This document shows positions 16,390 to 23,655 of a DNA stretch of 32,842 nucleotides, piece after piece. The position numbers and the translations under genes were made by a program. This DNA comes from Planctomycetota bacterium (GTDB taxonomy: Bacteria; Planctomycetota; GCA-002687715; DRQF01). The DNA is taken from assembly GCA_011369445.1 (NCBI GenBank), contig DRQF01000281.1:1-32842 (forward strand). Reading direction: 5' to 3'. Below the pieces are notes generated by a model that did not search any database, had not been told where the DNA came from, and saw only the letters and a program-made list of their open reading frames with translations. Position 1 is the first letter of the stretch. Each line of letters opens with the position of its first letter.

Positions 16390-17972
16390 CAGATCCAACC
16401 TCCTCGATAGGTCCAGGTGCGGGGTTCGAGGCGAATTCCTCGCTTGCGGAGAAACTCTCGAAAACTCTCCGCGAGGGGGCCCGCCTTGCCGCGGATCGTC
16501 TTCTGAAGCAGCGCGATGCGGACGGCGCCGCCGTTCTCGGGCGGCGACCCTTCGAGGGTGACGAGGCAGACCTCATGACCCGCGACGGGTGGTGTGATGT
16601 CGGTAGGCGTCTCTCCGTAGACCAGCAACGCGGGCGACGCGCCGGCTTCGACCTCGAGCACGATTCCTTGTCCCGCCTCCTTCACCTCGACACCCCGTCC
16701 GTGGGCGCGCAGGAGCGTCGCGAAGTCGAGGATGATCTGCCGAGCGAGTTCTCTTCGCGTCTCCTTCGAGAGTTCGCGTCGCGCGGCTTTGAGGTCGATG
16801 GCGGGAACGCCGCCCGCAAGTCGCCCGGCGCCCACATCCGTGACCACGCTGGAGCCCGAGAGTACGACGGCGCCCTCGCCGATGTGGACGCCTGGAAACA
16901 GGACGCAGTTGATTCCGATCTGAGAGCGGGCGCCGATCTTTACCGGAGCGAAGGCGGTGGGAAACCCCTCCAACGTGGACTGTGCGAAGCTGTGAGTCAT
17001 CACCGTCACGTTGCGCGAGATGGTGACTTCCTCACCGATGCGGATCCCGCGGCAGGGATTCAGGTGGACGTTCTCGCCGATGAATCCGTGGGCTCCGATC
17101 TCGAGGCTCGACGTGGGATCGCGATGTCCGCCGCCCCCGATCTCCACGTCGCGCACCATGAAGACGTTCTCGTGGAAAAGGGCCGTCCGGCATCGGACCG
17201 AGGAACGCGGCCCGAAGTAGGTCATGGCTCGGGCTTCGATGGATTCGCATTCCACGACGACATCGTCGCGGAGAGTCACACCGTCTCCCAGGCGGATCGT
17301 GCCCGCGAGAATGAGGCTCCCCGGGCCGAATTGAACGTTCTCTCCGAGATCCGCCCCATGGAGACGGTACAGGTGGACCTTCATCGCGGAGGAGAGCGCC
17401 GCGAAGGCGGAACGGTCCGCGCGGATCAGATCCAGAAAGGTGGCGTCGACGCGCCCCCCGTCTGCGTCGGAGGGGGCTCGGGAAGCCGACGCGCCCGACA
17501 GGTGGCGCACCACGTCCTGGAGCGTGATCTCGCCCCGCGGCCCCGAGGGGCGGATGGACTCGAGGGGAATGCCCGCGGCGCGCGCCTTGCGCCGTGCTGC
17601 TGGGACGGCTGCCGTCGGCGATGGGGCGGCCTCTTCCGCGGGAGGGGCCTCGGGGACGACGGCGGGGGCGTCGGTCTCGGTCGGCGCCGCGGCGGCGATG
17701 AGCGCCGCGATGGCCTCGTCCGACAGGGTCTCACCTTCCGCGCCGACCAAGGCATAGGGGGCGCCCATGGGGATGTCGTCGTCCTCCTCCGCGAGCCGTT
17801 TCATGAGCACTCCCGGCGCCTCCACTTCGATCTCGAAGGCGGCCTTGCTGGTCTCGACGACCGCGAGAACCTGTCCGGGAGTGAGAGGGTCGCCGGGAGA
17901 TGCGTGCCAGGCGCGGAACTTGACCTTCCGGTCGACGCCGCCGAGATCGGGGATGCAGAGGACTCGAGCCAT
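16389..17972 (-). CDS. Lipoyl domain + E1/E3-binding domain + left-handed beta-helix acyltransferase fusion
   Basis: This 527-residue protein has three recognisable parts. Residues 1-77 are a biotinyl/lipoyl domain with the lipoylation motif ETSKA (K43). An Ala/Pro/Glu-rich swinging linker (about 95-125) leads to a peripheral subunit-binding domain, about 125-158 (AARRKARAAGIPLESIRPSG, then RGEITLQDVV). In a normal dihydrolipoyl acyltransferase (E2) a chloramphenicol-acetyltransferase-like core with DHRxxDG follows; none is present. Residues of about 205-392 are instead a hexapeptide-repeat left-handed beta-helix of the WbbJ/NodL/maltose-acetyltransferase type. They carry VTVMTHSF (H327, catalytic position), PVKIGARSQIGINCVLFPGVHIG and AVVLSGSSVVTDV. 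Residues of about 395-527 are an unassigned domain. It starts 3 nt after E1-beta. It likely accepts an acyl group on lipoyl-K43 from E1 and passes it to an acceptor; donor and acceptor are unknown. Confidence 0.88.
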   Translation of the reverse strand: MARVLCIPDLGGVDRKVKFRAWHASPGDPLTPGQVLAVVETSKAAFEIEVEAPGVLMKRLAEEDDDIPMGAPYALVGAEGETLSDEAIAALIAAAAPTETDAPAVVPEAPPAEEAAPSPTAAVPAARRKARAAGIPLESIRPSGPRGEITLQDVVRHLSGASASRAPSDADGGRVDATFLDLIRADRSAFAALSSAMKVHLYRLHGADLGENVQFGPGSLILAGTIRLGDGVTLRDDVVVECESIEARAMTYFGPRSSVRCRTALFHENVFMVRDVEIGGGGHRDPTSSLEIGAHGFIGENVHLNPCRGIRIGEEVTISRNVTVMTHSFAQSTLEGFPTAFAPVKIGARSQIGINCVLFPGVHIGEGAVVLSGSSVVTDVGAGRLAGGVPAIDLKAARRELSKETRRELARQIILDFATLLRAHGRGVEVKEAGQGIVLEVEAGASPALLVYGETPTDITPPVAGHEVCLVTLEGSPPENGGAVRIALLQKTIRGKAGPLAESFREFLRKRGIRLEPRTWTYRGGWI

Positions 17973-17975
17973 GGG

Positions 17976-18962
17976 TCAGTAACTCCGAACGAGGTGTTGC
18001 GCCTGCCGAGCGATCTCCTCGGATGACACCATGACGGCGTCTTCGAGGACGGGGCCCGAGGGGACGGGGACATCGACGGCGCTGACGCGCGCGATGGGGC
18101 CGAGAAGGTATTCGAAGGCACGCTCGCCCAGTTCCACGGCGACCGCCGAGGCGACGCCTCCCGTGAGGCAATCCTCGGAGACGACCACCGCCCGTCCGGT
18201 GCGTCGGACGGAGGCAATACAGGTGGCGACATCCATCGGCGCGAGTGTGCGAAGGTCGATGACCTCGCACTGAATGCCCTGTTCCACCAGCGCGGAGGCG
18301 GCTTCGAGAGAGAGTGTGACGCCCCGGGCGTAGGAGATGAGCGTGACGTCTCGCCCTGGACGAACGACGCGCGCCTCGCCGAGACGAACGGTCTCGTCGC
18401 CGCTGCTGCGTTCCTCCACGGTGTCGTAGAGCAGCTTGTGCTCGAAGAACAAGACCGGGTCGGGGTCGTGGATCGATGCCAGGAGCAGAGCCTTGGCGTC
18501 GTTGGGGGAATGGGGGGCCACGACTTTCAGGCCGGGAACGTGGAGGAAAAAAGCTTCCGGGCTTTGCGAGTGGGTGGCGCCGTACCCGAATCGACGCCCC
18601 ATCGGCGTTCTCAGCACCATCGGTACGGTGAGTTTTCCATCGTACATGTAGCGGAACTTCGCCGCGTGATTGACGAGGGCGTCGGTGCAGCAGGTGAGAA
18701 AGTCCGCGAACATGATCTCGACGATGGGTCGCAATCCCCCCGCCGCGGCGCCTACGGCCGCTCCGACGAACGAGTTCTCCGAGATGGGTGTCTGCAGGAC
18801 CCGATCCGGGCCGAATTCATCGAGGAGCCCTTTCGACACTCCGAAAGCGCCCCCGTAGACACCGATGTCCTCTCCCATGAGAAACACGGAGGGATCGGCG
18901 CGCATGGCTTCGGCCATGGCTTCACGGACGGCCTCGCGAAAACTGAGGGGCGTTGGTGTCAT
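17976..18962 (-). CDS. 2-oxoacid dehydrogenase E1 component, beta subunit
   Basis: This is a 328-residue protein of the transketolase-pyrimidine plus transketolase-C type, the usual length for PdhB, AcoB or BkdB-like E1-beta. It begins MTPTPLSFREAVREAMAEAM, with MGEDIGVYGGAFGVSKGL, TPISENSFVGAAVGAA (E62, the Glu that activates thiamine diphosphate), MGRRFGYGATHSQSPEAFF and the C-terminal VVSEDCLTGGVASAVA. With E1-alpha it forms the alpha2beta2 enzyme that decarboxylates a 2-oxoacid and reductively acylates a lipoyl lysine. Pyruvate, acetoin and branched-chain substrates cannot be told apart here. Its ATG overlaps the E1-alpha stop (ATGA), and its stop is 3 nt from the lipoyl-fusion gene. No E3 gene is nearby. 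Confidence 0.93.
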   Translation of the reverse strand: MTPTPLSFREAVREAMAEAMRADPSVFLMGEDIGVYGGAFGVSKGLLDEFGPDRVLQTPISENSFVGAAVGAAAGGLRPIVEIMFADFLTCCTDALVNHAAKFRYMYDGKLTVPMVLRTPMGRRFGYGATHSQSPEAFFLHVPGLKVVAPHSPNDAKALLLASIHDPDPVLFFEHKLLYDTVEERSSGDETVRLGEARVVRPGRDVTLISYARGVTLSLEAASALVEQGIQCEVIDLRTLAPMDVATCIASVRRTGRAVVVSEDCLTGGVASAVAVELGERAFEYLLGPIARVSAVDVPVPSGPVLEDAVMVSSEEIARQAQHLVRSY

Positions 18963-19945
18963 GGCGTCTCCTCGGGAGCGAAGAGCCCTCCCCGCGCCAA
19001 GGCTTCGTCTCCGGGAGGCGATGCCATGGCGTGGGCCACGGCGGCGGCGATTTCTTCCTCGACGGATTCCTTCATGGCTTCGAGTTGCTCTCCGAGGCCT
19101 TGGTCTCGGAGCGCCTCGCCGGAGCGTCGGATCGGATCTCGCTCCTTCCAGGTGTTTTCTTCCTCCCGTGTCCTATACAAGCGCGCATCGCTGCGGGAAT
19201 GCCCGCACAACCTGTAGGTGAGAGCTTCGAGGAATGCGGGTCCGCCCCCCTGGCGCACTTTTTCGGCGAGGCGCAGATAGGCTCCACGGACGGCTTCGAC
19301 ATCGTTCCCATCCACGGTCTCGACCGGCATGTCCCCGTAGGAGGCCGCCCAGCGGGTGGGACTGCCGGCCGACAGCCCCGCCTCGGCCGGGTGTGACATG
19401 GCGTAGAGGTTGTTCTCGCAGCAGAAGATCAGGGGGACGCGCCACAGGGCAGCCATGTTCAGACACTCGTGAAAGTTGCCTGTCGCGCAAGCACCGTCGC
19501 CGAACATGGAGACGACGACCCGGTCGTCTTTGGCTCTCTTCGCGGCGAGGGCCAGCCCGAGGGCGATGGGAATCCCTCCTCCCGTGATGCCGTTCGATCC
19601 CATGAAGCCGATGTCCGGAACGGCTACGTGTTGGCTGCCTCCCTTGCCGCGGCAGTACCCCGCCACCCGTCCCGCGAGTTCCGCGAGGAGGCGTGCCGGA
19701 TCTCCTCCCTTCGCGAGGAGGTGACCGTGCCCCCGGTGGTTGCTCACCACCTGATCACGGCGTTCCATGGAGCCGCAGACCCCCACGGCGACCGCCTCTT
19801 GGCCGATGCAAAGATGGGTGGTGCCTCCGAGTCGGCGCTCCGCGAGCAGACGGGCCACGGTCTCCTCGAAACGGCGAATGAGCAGCATCCTCCGCCAGCG
19901 AGAGACCGCGGCAAGACTCGGATTCTCCGGCGATTCGGAAGGCAT
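18959..19945 (-). CDS. 2-oxoacid dehydrogenase E1 component, alpha subunit
   Basis: This is a 328-residue thiamine-diphosphate enzyme subunit. The cofactor motif runs from GDGACATGNFHE (G149-D150-G151) to CCENN (N178-N179), about 30 residues, as in PdhA or AcoA. Upstream are IGQEAVAVG, SNHRGHGHLLAKG and GGSQHV, and downstream RLCGHSRSDARLYRTREE, the mobile phosphorylation-loop region. ATG 19945 is chosen because GAGGAG lies 5 nt upstream and the protein then has the family length; the open frame continues to 20212 without conserved sequence. It is the first gene of the operon E1-alpha, E1-beta, lipoyl-acyltransferase fusion, deacetylase-like. It is divergent from the LolA-like gene, so the promoter lies in 19946-20091. 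Confidence 0.93.
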   Translation of the reverse strand: MPSESPENPSLAAVSRWRRMLLIRRFEETVARLLAERRLGGTTHLCIGQEAVAVGVCGSMERRDQVVSNHRGHGHLLAKGGDPARLLAELAGRVAGYCRGKGGSQHVAVPDIGFMGSNGITGGGIPIALGLALAAKRAKDDRVVVSMFGDGACATGNFHECLNMAALWRVPLIFCCENNLYAMSHPAEAGLSAGSPTRWAASYGDMPVETVDGNDVEAVRGAYLRLAEKVRQGGGPAFLEALTYRLCGHSRSDARLYRTREEENTWKERDPIRRSGEALRDQGLGEQLEAMKESVEEEIAAAVAHAMASPPGDEALARGGLFAPEETP

Positions 19946-20091
19946 GGAATCTCCTCGATCGGGTTCAAGGACCATCATCGATTCCGACAAGAGCAAAACT
20001 TGTGCCGAGAGGAACCCGTGTTTTCCGTGTAACGTTCGACCACCCACGGCGTCAGGACAGCGGAGCGAGAGACGCCCGGAGAAGAAACTCC
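19946..20091. promoter_or_regulatory. Divergent promoter region between E1-alpha and LolA-like genes
   Basis: This gap of about 146 bp contains on the plus strand a direct repeat, CCGTGT (20016-20021 and 20025-20030), running into TAACGT (20030-20035), a possible -10 for the plus-strand gene. The GTGTAAC core is shared with the mazG upstream region. The minus-strand Shine-Dalgarno GAGGAG lies next to 19945. No regulator site is recognised. Confidence 0.3.
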
Positions 20092-21072
20092 ATGATTTGG
20101 ACACGAGGACCGCACATCCTGGCTGTTGCCATGGCGCTTTTTTTTTCCGGAGGGCTCTTCGCCCAGGTGCCCCGCCCCACGCCTCGTCCGATCCCTTCGA
20201 GGCCGCCTCCACGGGCCGGCCCGACTTCTAAACGCTTGCCGAAAAGGATCTTGGATCAGCGTCGTGGCAAGAAGCCCTCCGCCACGCCGTCGACCTCGCC
20301 GGCGGGCGGCGTGCCACGACCGGGGGGGCCTGCAGGGGGAGCCAAGATCAAGCCCGGCCGTCGCCGCGCCGCGGACCGACTCCTGAAGAGTCTTTCCAGG
20401 CGTTGGAAGTCGGTGCGCGAGGAGAAGCTCGACGGTACGCTCCGTATTCTCGACGCTCGCGCCGGCGCCCGGACCCTCCGTCTTCTCGTCCGGCGAAGGC
20501 GAGCTCCCGACGGGGCCGCGTCCTTGATTCTCAGGCAACAAAGGCGAGGTGGTCTGCCGCCCCTCGGCTACTGGGTGAAGCGGGATGCCGCTGGACGGCT
20601 CGAGATCCGCCGGTATACCCCTGAATCCCGCCGGTGGGTGACGCTTTCCGAGCCCCAGAACGTTCGCTTGGCCGAATCAAGCCTGAGAATCGCGGATCTT
20701 CTCCCATTCCACCTGGCCAGCTATCGTGCCACATTCGTGGGGGAAGGGATTCTGGATGGCCACCCCACGTCCGAATTCGATCTGCTTCCCGTGAAGGGCG
20801 GGTCGTCCTGGCGGGTCGTGGTTCGCCGGGACAACCGCGTCCTCGCCCGCCGCATCCTGGGCGCCAAGGCGGGAGCGGAAAAAGGGACGCGGACCCTCAG
20901 CTACGACGCTTGGCGGCTCTACGGCGTGCAGCAACGGTGGGAACGGGTCCTCGCCACGGAGCCCGGATCCGGCCGTTCCGCCCTCCTCACCGTCAAGCGT
21001 TGGGTGCTCGTGCGTGGGAAAGGGCCCACCACCTATGCACCCGAGGATCTTCTCCCCCTTTTCGCCCTCTGA
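20092..21072 (+). CDS. Exported LolA/outer-membrane-lipoprotein-sorting-like protein
   Basis: This is a 326-residue protein. MIWTRGPHILAVAMALFFSGGLFAQ is a signal peptide; the ATG at 20092 follows GGAG about 10 nt upstream. Residues of about 25-100 are low-complexity, rich in Pro, Arg and Gly. From about residue 115 the sequence has the beta-pattern of the LolA-like 'lipoprotein-sorting' family that binds acyl chains in a half-barrel: GTLRILDARAGARTLRLLVRRR, WVKRDAAGRLEIRRYTPESRRW, LRIADLLPF and DGHPTSEFDLLPV. A role in outer-membrane lipoprotein or lipid handling is possible but the substrate is not shown. A run of nine T (20138-20146) lies inside the signal peptide. It is followed on the same strand by the helical-repeat gene after 67 bp. 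Confidence 0.65.
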   Translation: MIWTRGPHILAVAMALFFSGGLFAQVPRPTPRPIPSRPPPRAGPTSKRLPKRILDQRRGKKPSATPSTSPAGGVPRPGGPAGGAKIKPGRRRAADRLLKSLSRRWKSVREEKLDGTLRILDARAGARTLRLLVRRRRAPDGAASLILRQQRRGGLPPLGYWVKRDAAGRLEIRRYTPESRRWVTLSEPQNVRLAESSLRIADLLPFHLASYRATFVGEGILDGHPTSEFDLLPVKGGSSWRVVVRRDNRVLARRILGAKAGAEKGTRTLSYDAWRLYGVQQRWERVLATEPGSGRSALLTVKRWVLVRGKGPTTYAPEDLLPLFAL

Positions 21073-21109
21073 GCCTCGTCCCAACCCAGAATCTCCGGGT
21101 GGTGTTGTT

Positions 21110-21140
21110 TGGGGGCCCCGATCCGTATCATGGGCCCCCA
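21110..21140 (+). promoter_or_regulatory. 9-bp hairpin reaching into a start codon
   Basis: TGGGGGCCC (21110-21118) is perfectly complementary to GGGCCCCCA (21132-21140), with a 13-nt loop. The final A is the first base of the next gene's ATG. The loop holds TATCAT (21126-21131), a -10-like hexamer. It could terminate the upstream transcript, mask the start codon, or be lost if the mRNA is leaderless. It has no T-tract. Confidence 0.4.
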
Positions 21141-22426
21141 TGGCCAGCTCATCCACGTATCGCAGGTTCAAGCGACGCATCGGACAGTTGATCCGGCGGG
21201 TTCAGACCGGGGTCTTGCCCTCGGCGAGTCAGATCTCCTCCGATCTCTCCGAACTCTTGCGCGATCTCCAGCGAAGCACCCAGGATGAGCCGGAAGTCGC
21301 CGTCGAGACGGCCCTCTATCTCCTCGAGACCATGCCGCGGGTCTTCCTGTACCTGGACGACCGGATGGGGCACTTGGTGCGTGCGCTGGAACAGGTCCCG
21401 GGTTTCCTGGCTGACGTGCTCAAACAGGAAGCCAAGAACAAGCTCAGTGTTCTGGACCGAGCGGAGGTCATGGAGCGGGTCTTTTGCCTTTGGGTCGGAG
21501 ACGATTCCGGATACCTCAAGCATCTGGGCGAGACCTTGCTGGAAAGCATCGTGACCCGTGAGGACGAGGATGCGGTCATCCGAATCTGCACCGAGCACCT
21601 TCGGCACATCCCCTTGGTCTTCCCCGCGGCCCAGGGGGAGAAGCTGGATCTGGATCGCGCCATCCTCCAGGCCGACCGCCACCGGGTCGAGCATCTTTTG
21701 GGCCAGGTTTACGCCTCGAGAAACAAGTCCGATTACGCCGTGATCGTCGGGCGCTCCCATTTCCGCAACACGGGGGACGCCGTCGACCTGATCGAAGCCC
21801 TCCTCGCCTCCGGAGAACGGTCCGAGGCGAGGGAATTGGCGCGTCGTGTTCTCAGGCGTCCGGATGCCGTCCGCAAAGAAGAGGTGAGGGAGATCTACGA
21901 GGCGATGGGGGAAGAGCCCCGCTCCTCGGAGTTGAATGCGGGGATTCTCGCCGCCATCGACGCATTCGTGGACGAGCCGGCTTGGGAGGCTTTCCAGTCT
22001 CTTCTGGATGCTGTCGACGGGTGCTGGGAGGCGATTCGAGAGGAGGTGTTGGCGCGTCTGCGTGCCGACGGAAGGCATCCGGAGGTCCTCCTTCGCATCT
22101 ACCTTGACGAGGGCGACATCCTGGAAGCGGACGGCCTCGTCACGACGCAGGCTATGGACCCGAAGTTCGTCGCGGATGCGGCCTACGAGGTCATGGAGTC
22201 CCATCCCGGAAATGCGGCCGGATGGCTCTTCATCGCGGCCCACGGCATGGCGAAGATCGCACGCCGTTCCAACTATCTGAAGGCCGTCGAGTTCTTGGAG
22301 GCCGTCCGCGAGCTTTCGGAACGAGCCGGCGACCAGGAGAGTTTCTCGGATGCCATGATGGCCTTCCGGGAACTTTATGGACGCCGCCGCCTTCTCATGC
22401 AGCTTTTGGACGAGTCCGGCCTCTGA
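21140..22426 (+). CDS. Cytoplasmic helical-repeat protein, function unknown
   Basis: This is a 428-residue, almost wholly alpha-helical protein without signal peptide or membrane segment. It begins MASSSTYRRFKRRIGQLIRR, a basic N-terminal helix. Later segments such as DYAVIVGRSHFRNTGDAVDLIEALL, SGERSEARELARRVLRR and HPEVLLRIYLDEGDILEADGLV recall the helical region that often accompanies SWIM zinc fingers or DUF6880-type proteins, but no zinc-finger Cys/His set is present. A protein-interaction scaffold is the most one can infer. The ATG has no Shine-Dalgarno and is preceded by a GC hairpin and TATCAT. It converges with the RNHCP gene 29 bp downstream. I cannot assign a pathway. Confidence 0.65.
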   Translation: MASSSTYRRFKRRIGQLIRRVQTGVLPSASQISSDLSELLRDLQRSTQDEPEVAVETALYLLETMPRVFLYLDDRMGHLVRALEQVPGFLADVLKQEAKNKLSVLDRAEVMERVFCLWVGDDSGYLKHLGETLLESIVTREDEDAVIRICTEHLRHIPLVFPAAQGEKLDLDRAILQADRHRVEHLLGQVYASRNKSDYAVIVGRSHFRNTGDAVDLIEALLASGERSEARELARRVLRRPDAVRKEEVREIYEAMGEEPRSSELNAGILAAIDAFVDEPAWEAFQSLLDAVDGCWEAIREEVLARLRADGRHPEVLLRIYLDEGDILEADGLVTTQAMDPKFVADAAYEVMESHPGNAAGWLFIAAHGMAKIARRSNYLKAVEFLEAVRELSERAGDQESFSDAMMAFRELYGRRRLLMQLLDESGL

Positions 22427-22455
22427 TCCTCGTTCGGGCGCCGCTTCGCATCGAC

Positions 22456-22761
22456 TCAGAGCAACCCGGCCAATTCGTCCAAGTCGTCGTCGTCCGACAT
22501 GCGATTCCACTTCTCGTGACCGCAGGCTTCGCATCGATGCAGAATCATGAAGCCTTTCTTGCCGTCACGGCGCGCCCGCACGGGGGGCATGGGAGCGCCG
22601 CAGTCCGCCGCGCGGTCGCCGGGGCGGACGTCGACGTGGCGACTGTAGAGGCAACGAGGACAGTGGTTGGTGAAGCCGTCCCCGGACACGAACGTGCCGC
22701 AATGAAGGCAGTGAAAGTCTTCACGTGTGCGCTGAAACCGTTTTCCCGGGAGAGCGGACAT
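22456..22761 (-). CDS. RNHCP-domain zinc-ribbon protein
   Basis: This is a 101-residue protein matching the RNHCP family: FHCLHCGTFV (first CxxC), TNHCPRCLYSRHVDVRPGDRA (the family core, here TNHCP in place of RNHCP), CGAPMPPV, and HRCEACGHEKWN (another CxxC). The Cys pairs are expected to bind zinc. Family function is not established; the fold suggests nucleic-acid or protein binding. The C-terminus is acidic (SDDDDLDELAGLL). The ATG at 22761 has AAGGAGGA about 11 nt upstream. It is divergent from the VUT transporter gene, with only 41 bp between start codons, so the two promoters overlap and regulation may be shared. Confidence 0.85.
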   Translation of the reverse strand: MSALPGKRFQRTREDFHCLHCGTFVSGDGFTNHCPRCLYSRHVDVRPGDRAADCGAPMPPVRARRDGKKGFMILHRCEACGHEKWNRMSDDDDLDELAGLL

Positions 22762-22789
22762 GTTGATTGCGGGTCCTCCTTGGGGCGGT

Positions 22790-22795
22790 TAACTT
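22790..22795 (+). promoter_or_regulatory. Candidate -10 element of the VUT transporter gene
   Basis: TAACTT ends 7 nt before the ATG at 22803, and no Shine-Dalgarno is visible. TTGCGG (22767-22772) with a 17-bp spacer is a weak -35 candidate. The position fits a leaderless or near-leaderless transcript. Confidence 0.35.
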
Positions 22796-22802
22796 GGCCG
22801 CC

Positions 22803-23573
22803 ATGAAAACGCCCTCATCCACCCAGGCCGAAGCCACTTCGTTCGAACTCCACGGAACACTCTATCACCTGGAAGCGAGCTGGTCCGAGCGGGTGTATTT
22901 GCTCCTCGTGTCCGTCTTCGTGACTCTCCTCGTCCTCACGAACATCATTGGTGCGAAGTTGTTCTACTGGTTCGATTTTCCGTTGACGGCGGGCATCATC
23001 ACGTATCCCCTGACTTTCCTCTGCACCGACATCGTCTCGGAGATCTATGGCAAAAAGCGCGCGGATCGGATGGTCGTACTCGGTTTCGGGATGAGCGTCC
23101 TCATGCTGGCGACGGTCCAGGCCACGATCTACTTGCCGCCGGCGATCGCGACGTGGAAGGTCGAGGGGCTCGGATTCTCCGACGGGAGGGCCATGCAGCG
23201 GGCGTGGAAGGCGTGCTTCGGCGTGGGGCCGTGGTTGGTCACGGGATCCATGCTGGCCTATCTCTCCGCCCAACTCTGCGACAACTTCCTCTTCCACTTC
23301 TGGCGTCGTTTGACGAAGGGGAAATATCTTTGGCTTCGCAACAACGGTTCGACTCCGGTGTCGCAGCTCGTCGACACGTTCATCGTCAATTCCTTCCTCT
23401 TCTACGGTTTCTACCGCATGGGGTTCAGGGAAGGCCTCGTGATCATGGGCCAGATCTACGTCTTCAAACTGGCGATTGCGCTGGCAGATACGCCGTTTTG
23501 CTATCTTGGGGTCTGGTGGGTGCGTCGCTTTCTCCGAAGGAAAGGCGAACTGCCGGCAAGCCCGGTTGCCTAG
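22803..23573 (+). CDS. yhhQ: Queuosine precursor transporter (VUT family)
   Basis: This is a 256-residue polytopic membrane protein of the VUT/YhhQ family, which imports queuosine precursors (preQ0/preQ1) for tRNA modification. The sequence shows the diagnostic TNIIGAKLFYWFDFPLTAGIITYPLTF stretch (split across two segments), CTDIVSEIYGKKRADRMVVLGF and SQLVDTFIVNSFLFYGF, with about six membrane helices. An N-terminal extension of about 30 polar residues precedes the first helix. ATG 22803 is preferred over the in-frame TTG at 22767, which would run through the divergent promoter region. No queuosine biosynthesis genes are visible in the window, which is compatible with a salvage role. A stretch of 82 bp separates it from the FHA gene. 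Confidence 0.85.
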   Translation: MKTPSSTQAEATSFELHGTLYHLEASWSERVYLLLVSVFVTLLVLTNIIGAKLFYWFDFPLTAGIITYPLTFLCTDIVSEIYGKKRADRMVVLGFGMSVLMLATVQATIYLPPAIATWKVEGLGFSDGRAMQRAWKACFGVGPWLVTGSMLAYLSAQLCDNFLFHFWRRLTKGKYLWLRNNGSTPVSQLVDTFIVNSFLFYGFYRMGFREGLVIMGQIYVFKLAIALADTPFCYLGVWWVRRFLRRKGELPASPVA

Positions 23574-23582
23574 CGGGGAGAG

Positions 23583-23619
23583 ATCGCATGAAAGCCATCG
23601 ACTCGATCTCATGCGTGAT
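23583..23619 (+). other. Imperfect inverted repeat between transporter and FHA gene
   Basis: ATCGCATGA (23583-23591) can pair with TCATGCGTGAT (23609-23619) with a single bulged T and a 17-nt loop. There is no T-tract, so it is at best a weak terminator or a processing hairpin. Confidence 0.3.
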
Positions 23620-23655
23620 GCCGAGTAGGATGCCCGCTCGATAAGAGTTCCATCC

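Noticed and set aside
16338..18026. A 562-codon plus-strand open frame antisense to the lipoyl-acyltransferase fusion
   Set aside because: The minus strand has clear lipoyl, binding and hexapeptide domains; the plus product shows no family signature.
16389..19945. An ordinary pyruvate or acetoin dehydrogenase operon
   Set aside because: The third gene lacks the E2 catalytic core and instead carries a hexapeptide-repeat acyltransferase, so the standard label would mislead.
21149..22534. A 461-codon minus-strand open frame antisense to the helical-repeat gene
   Set aside because: It has no start-site support and overlaps the well-supported RNHCP gene in another frame.
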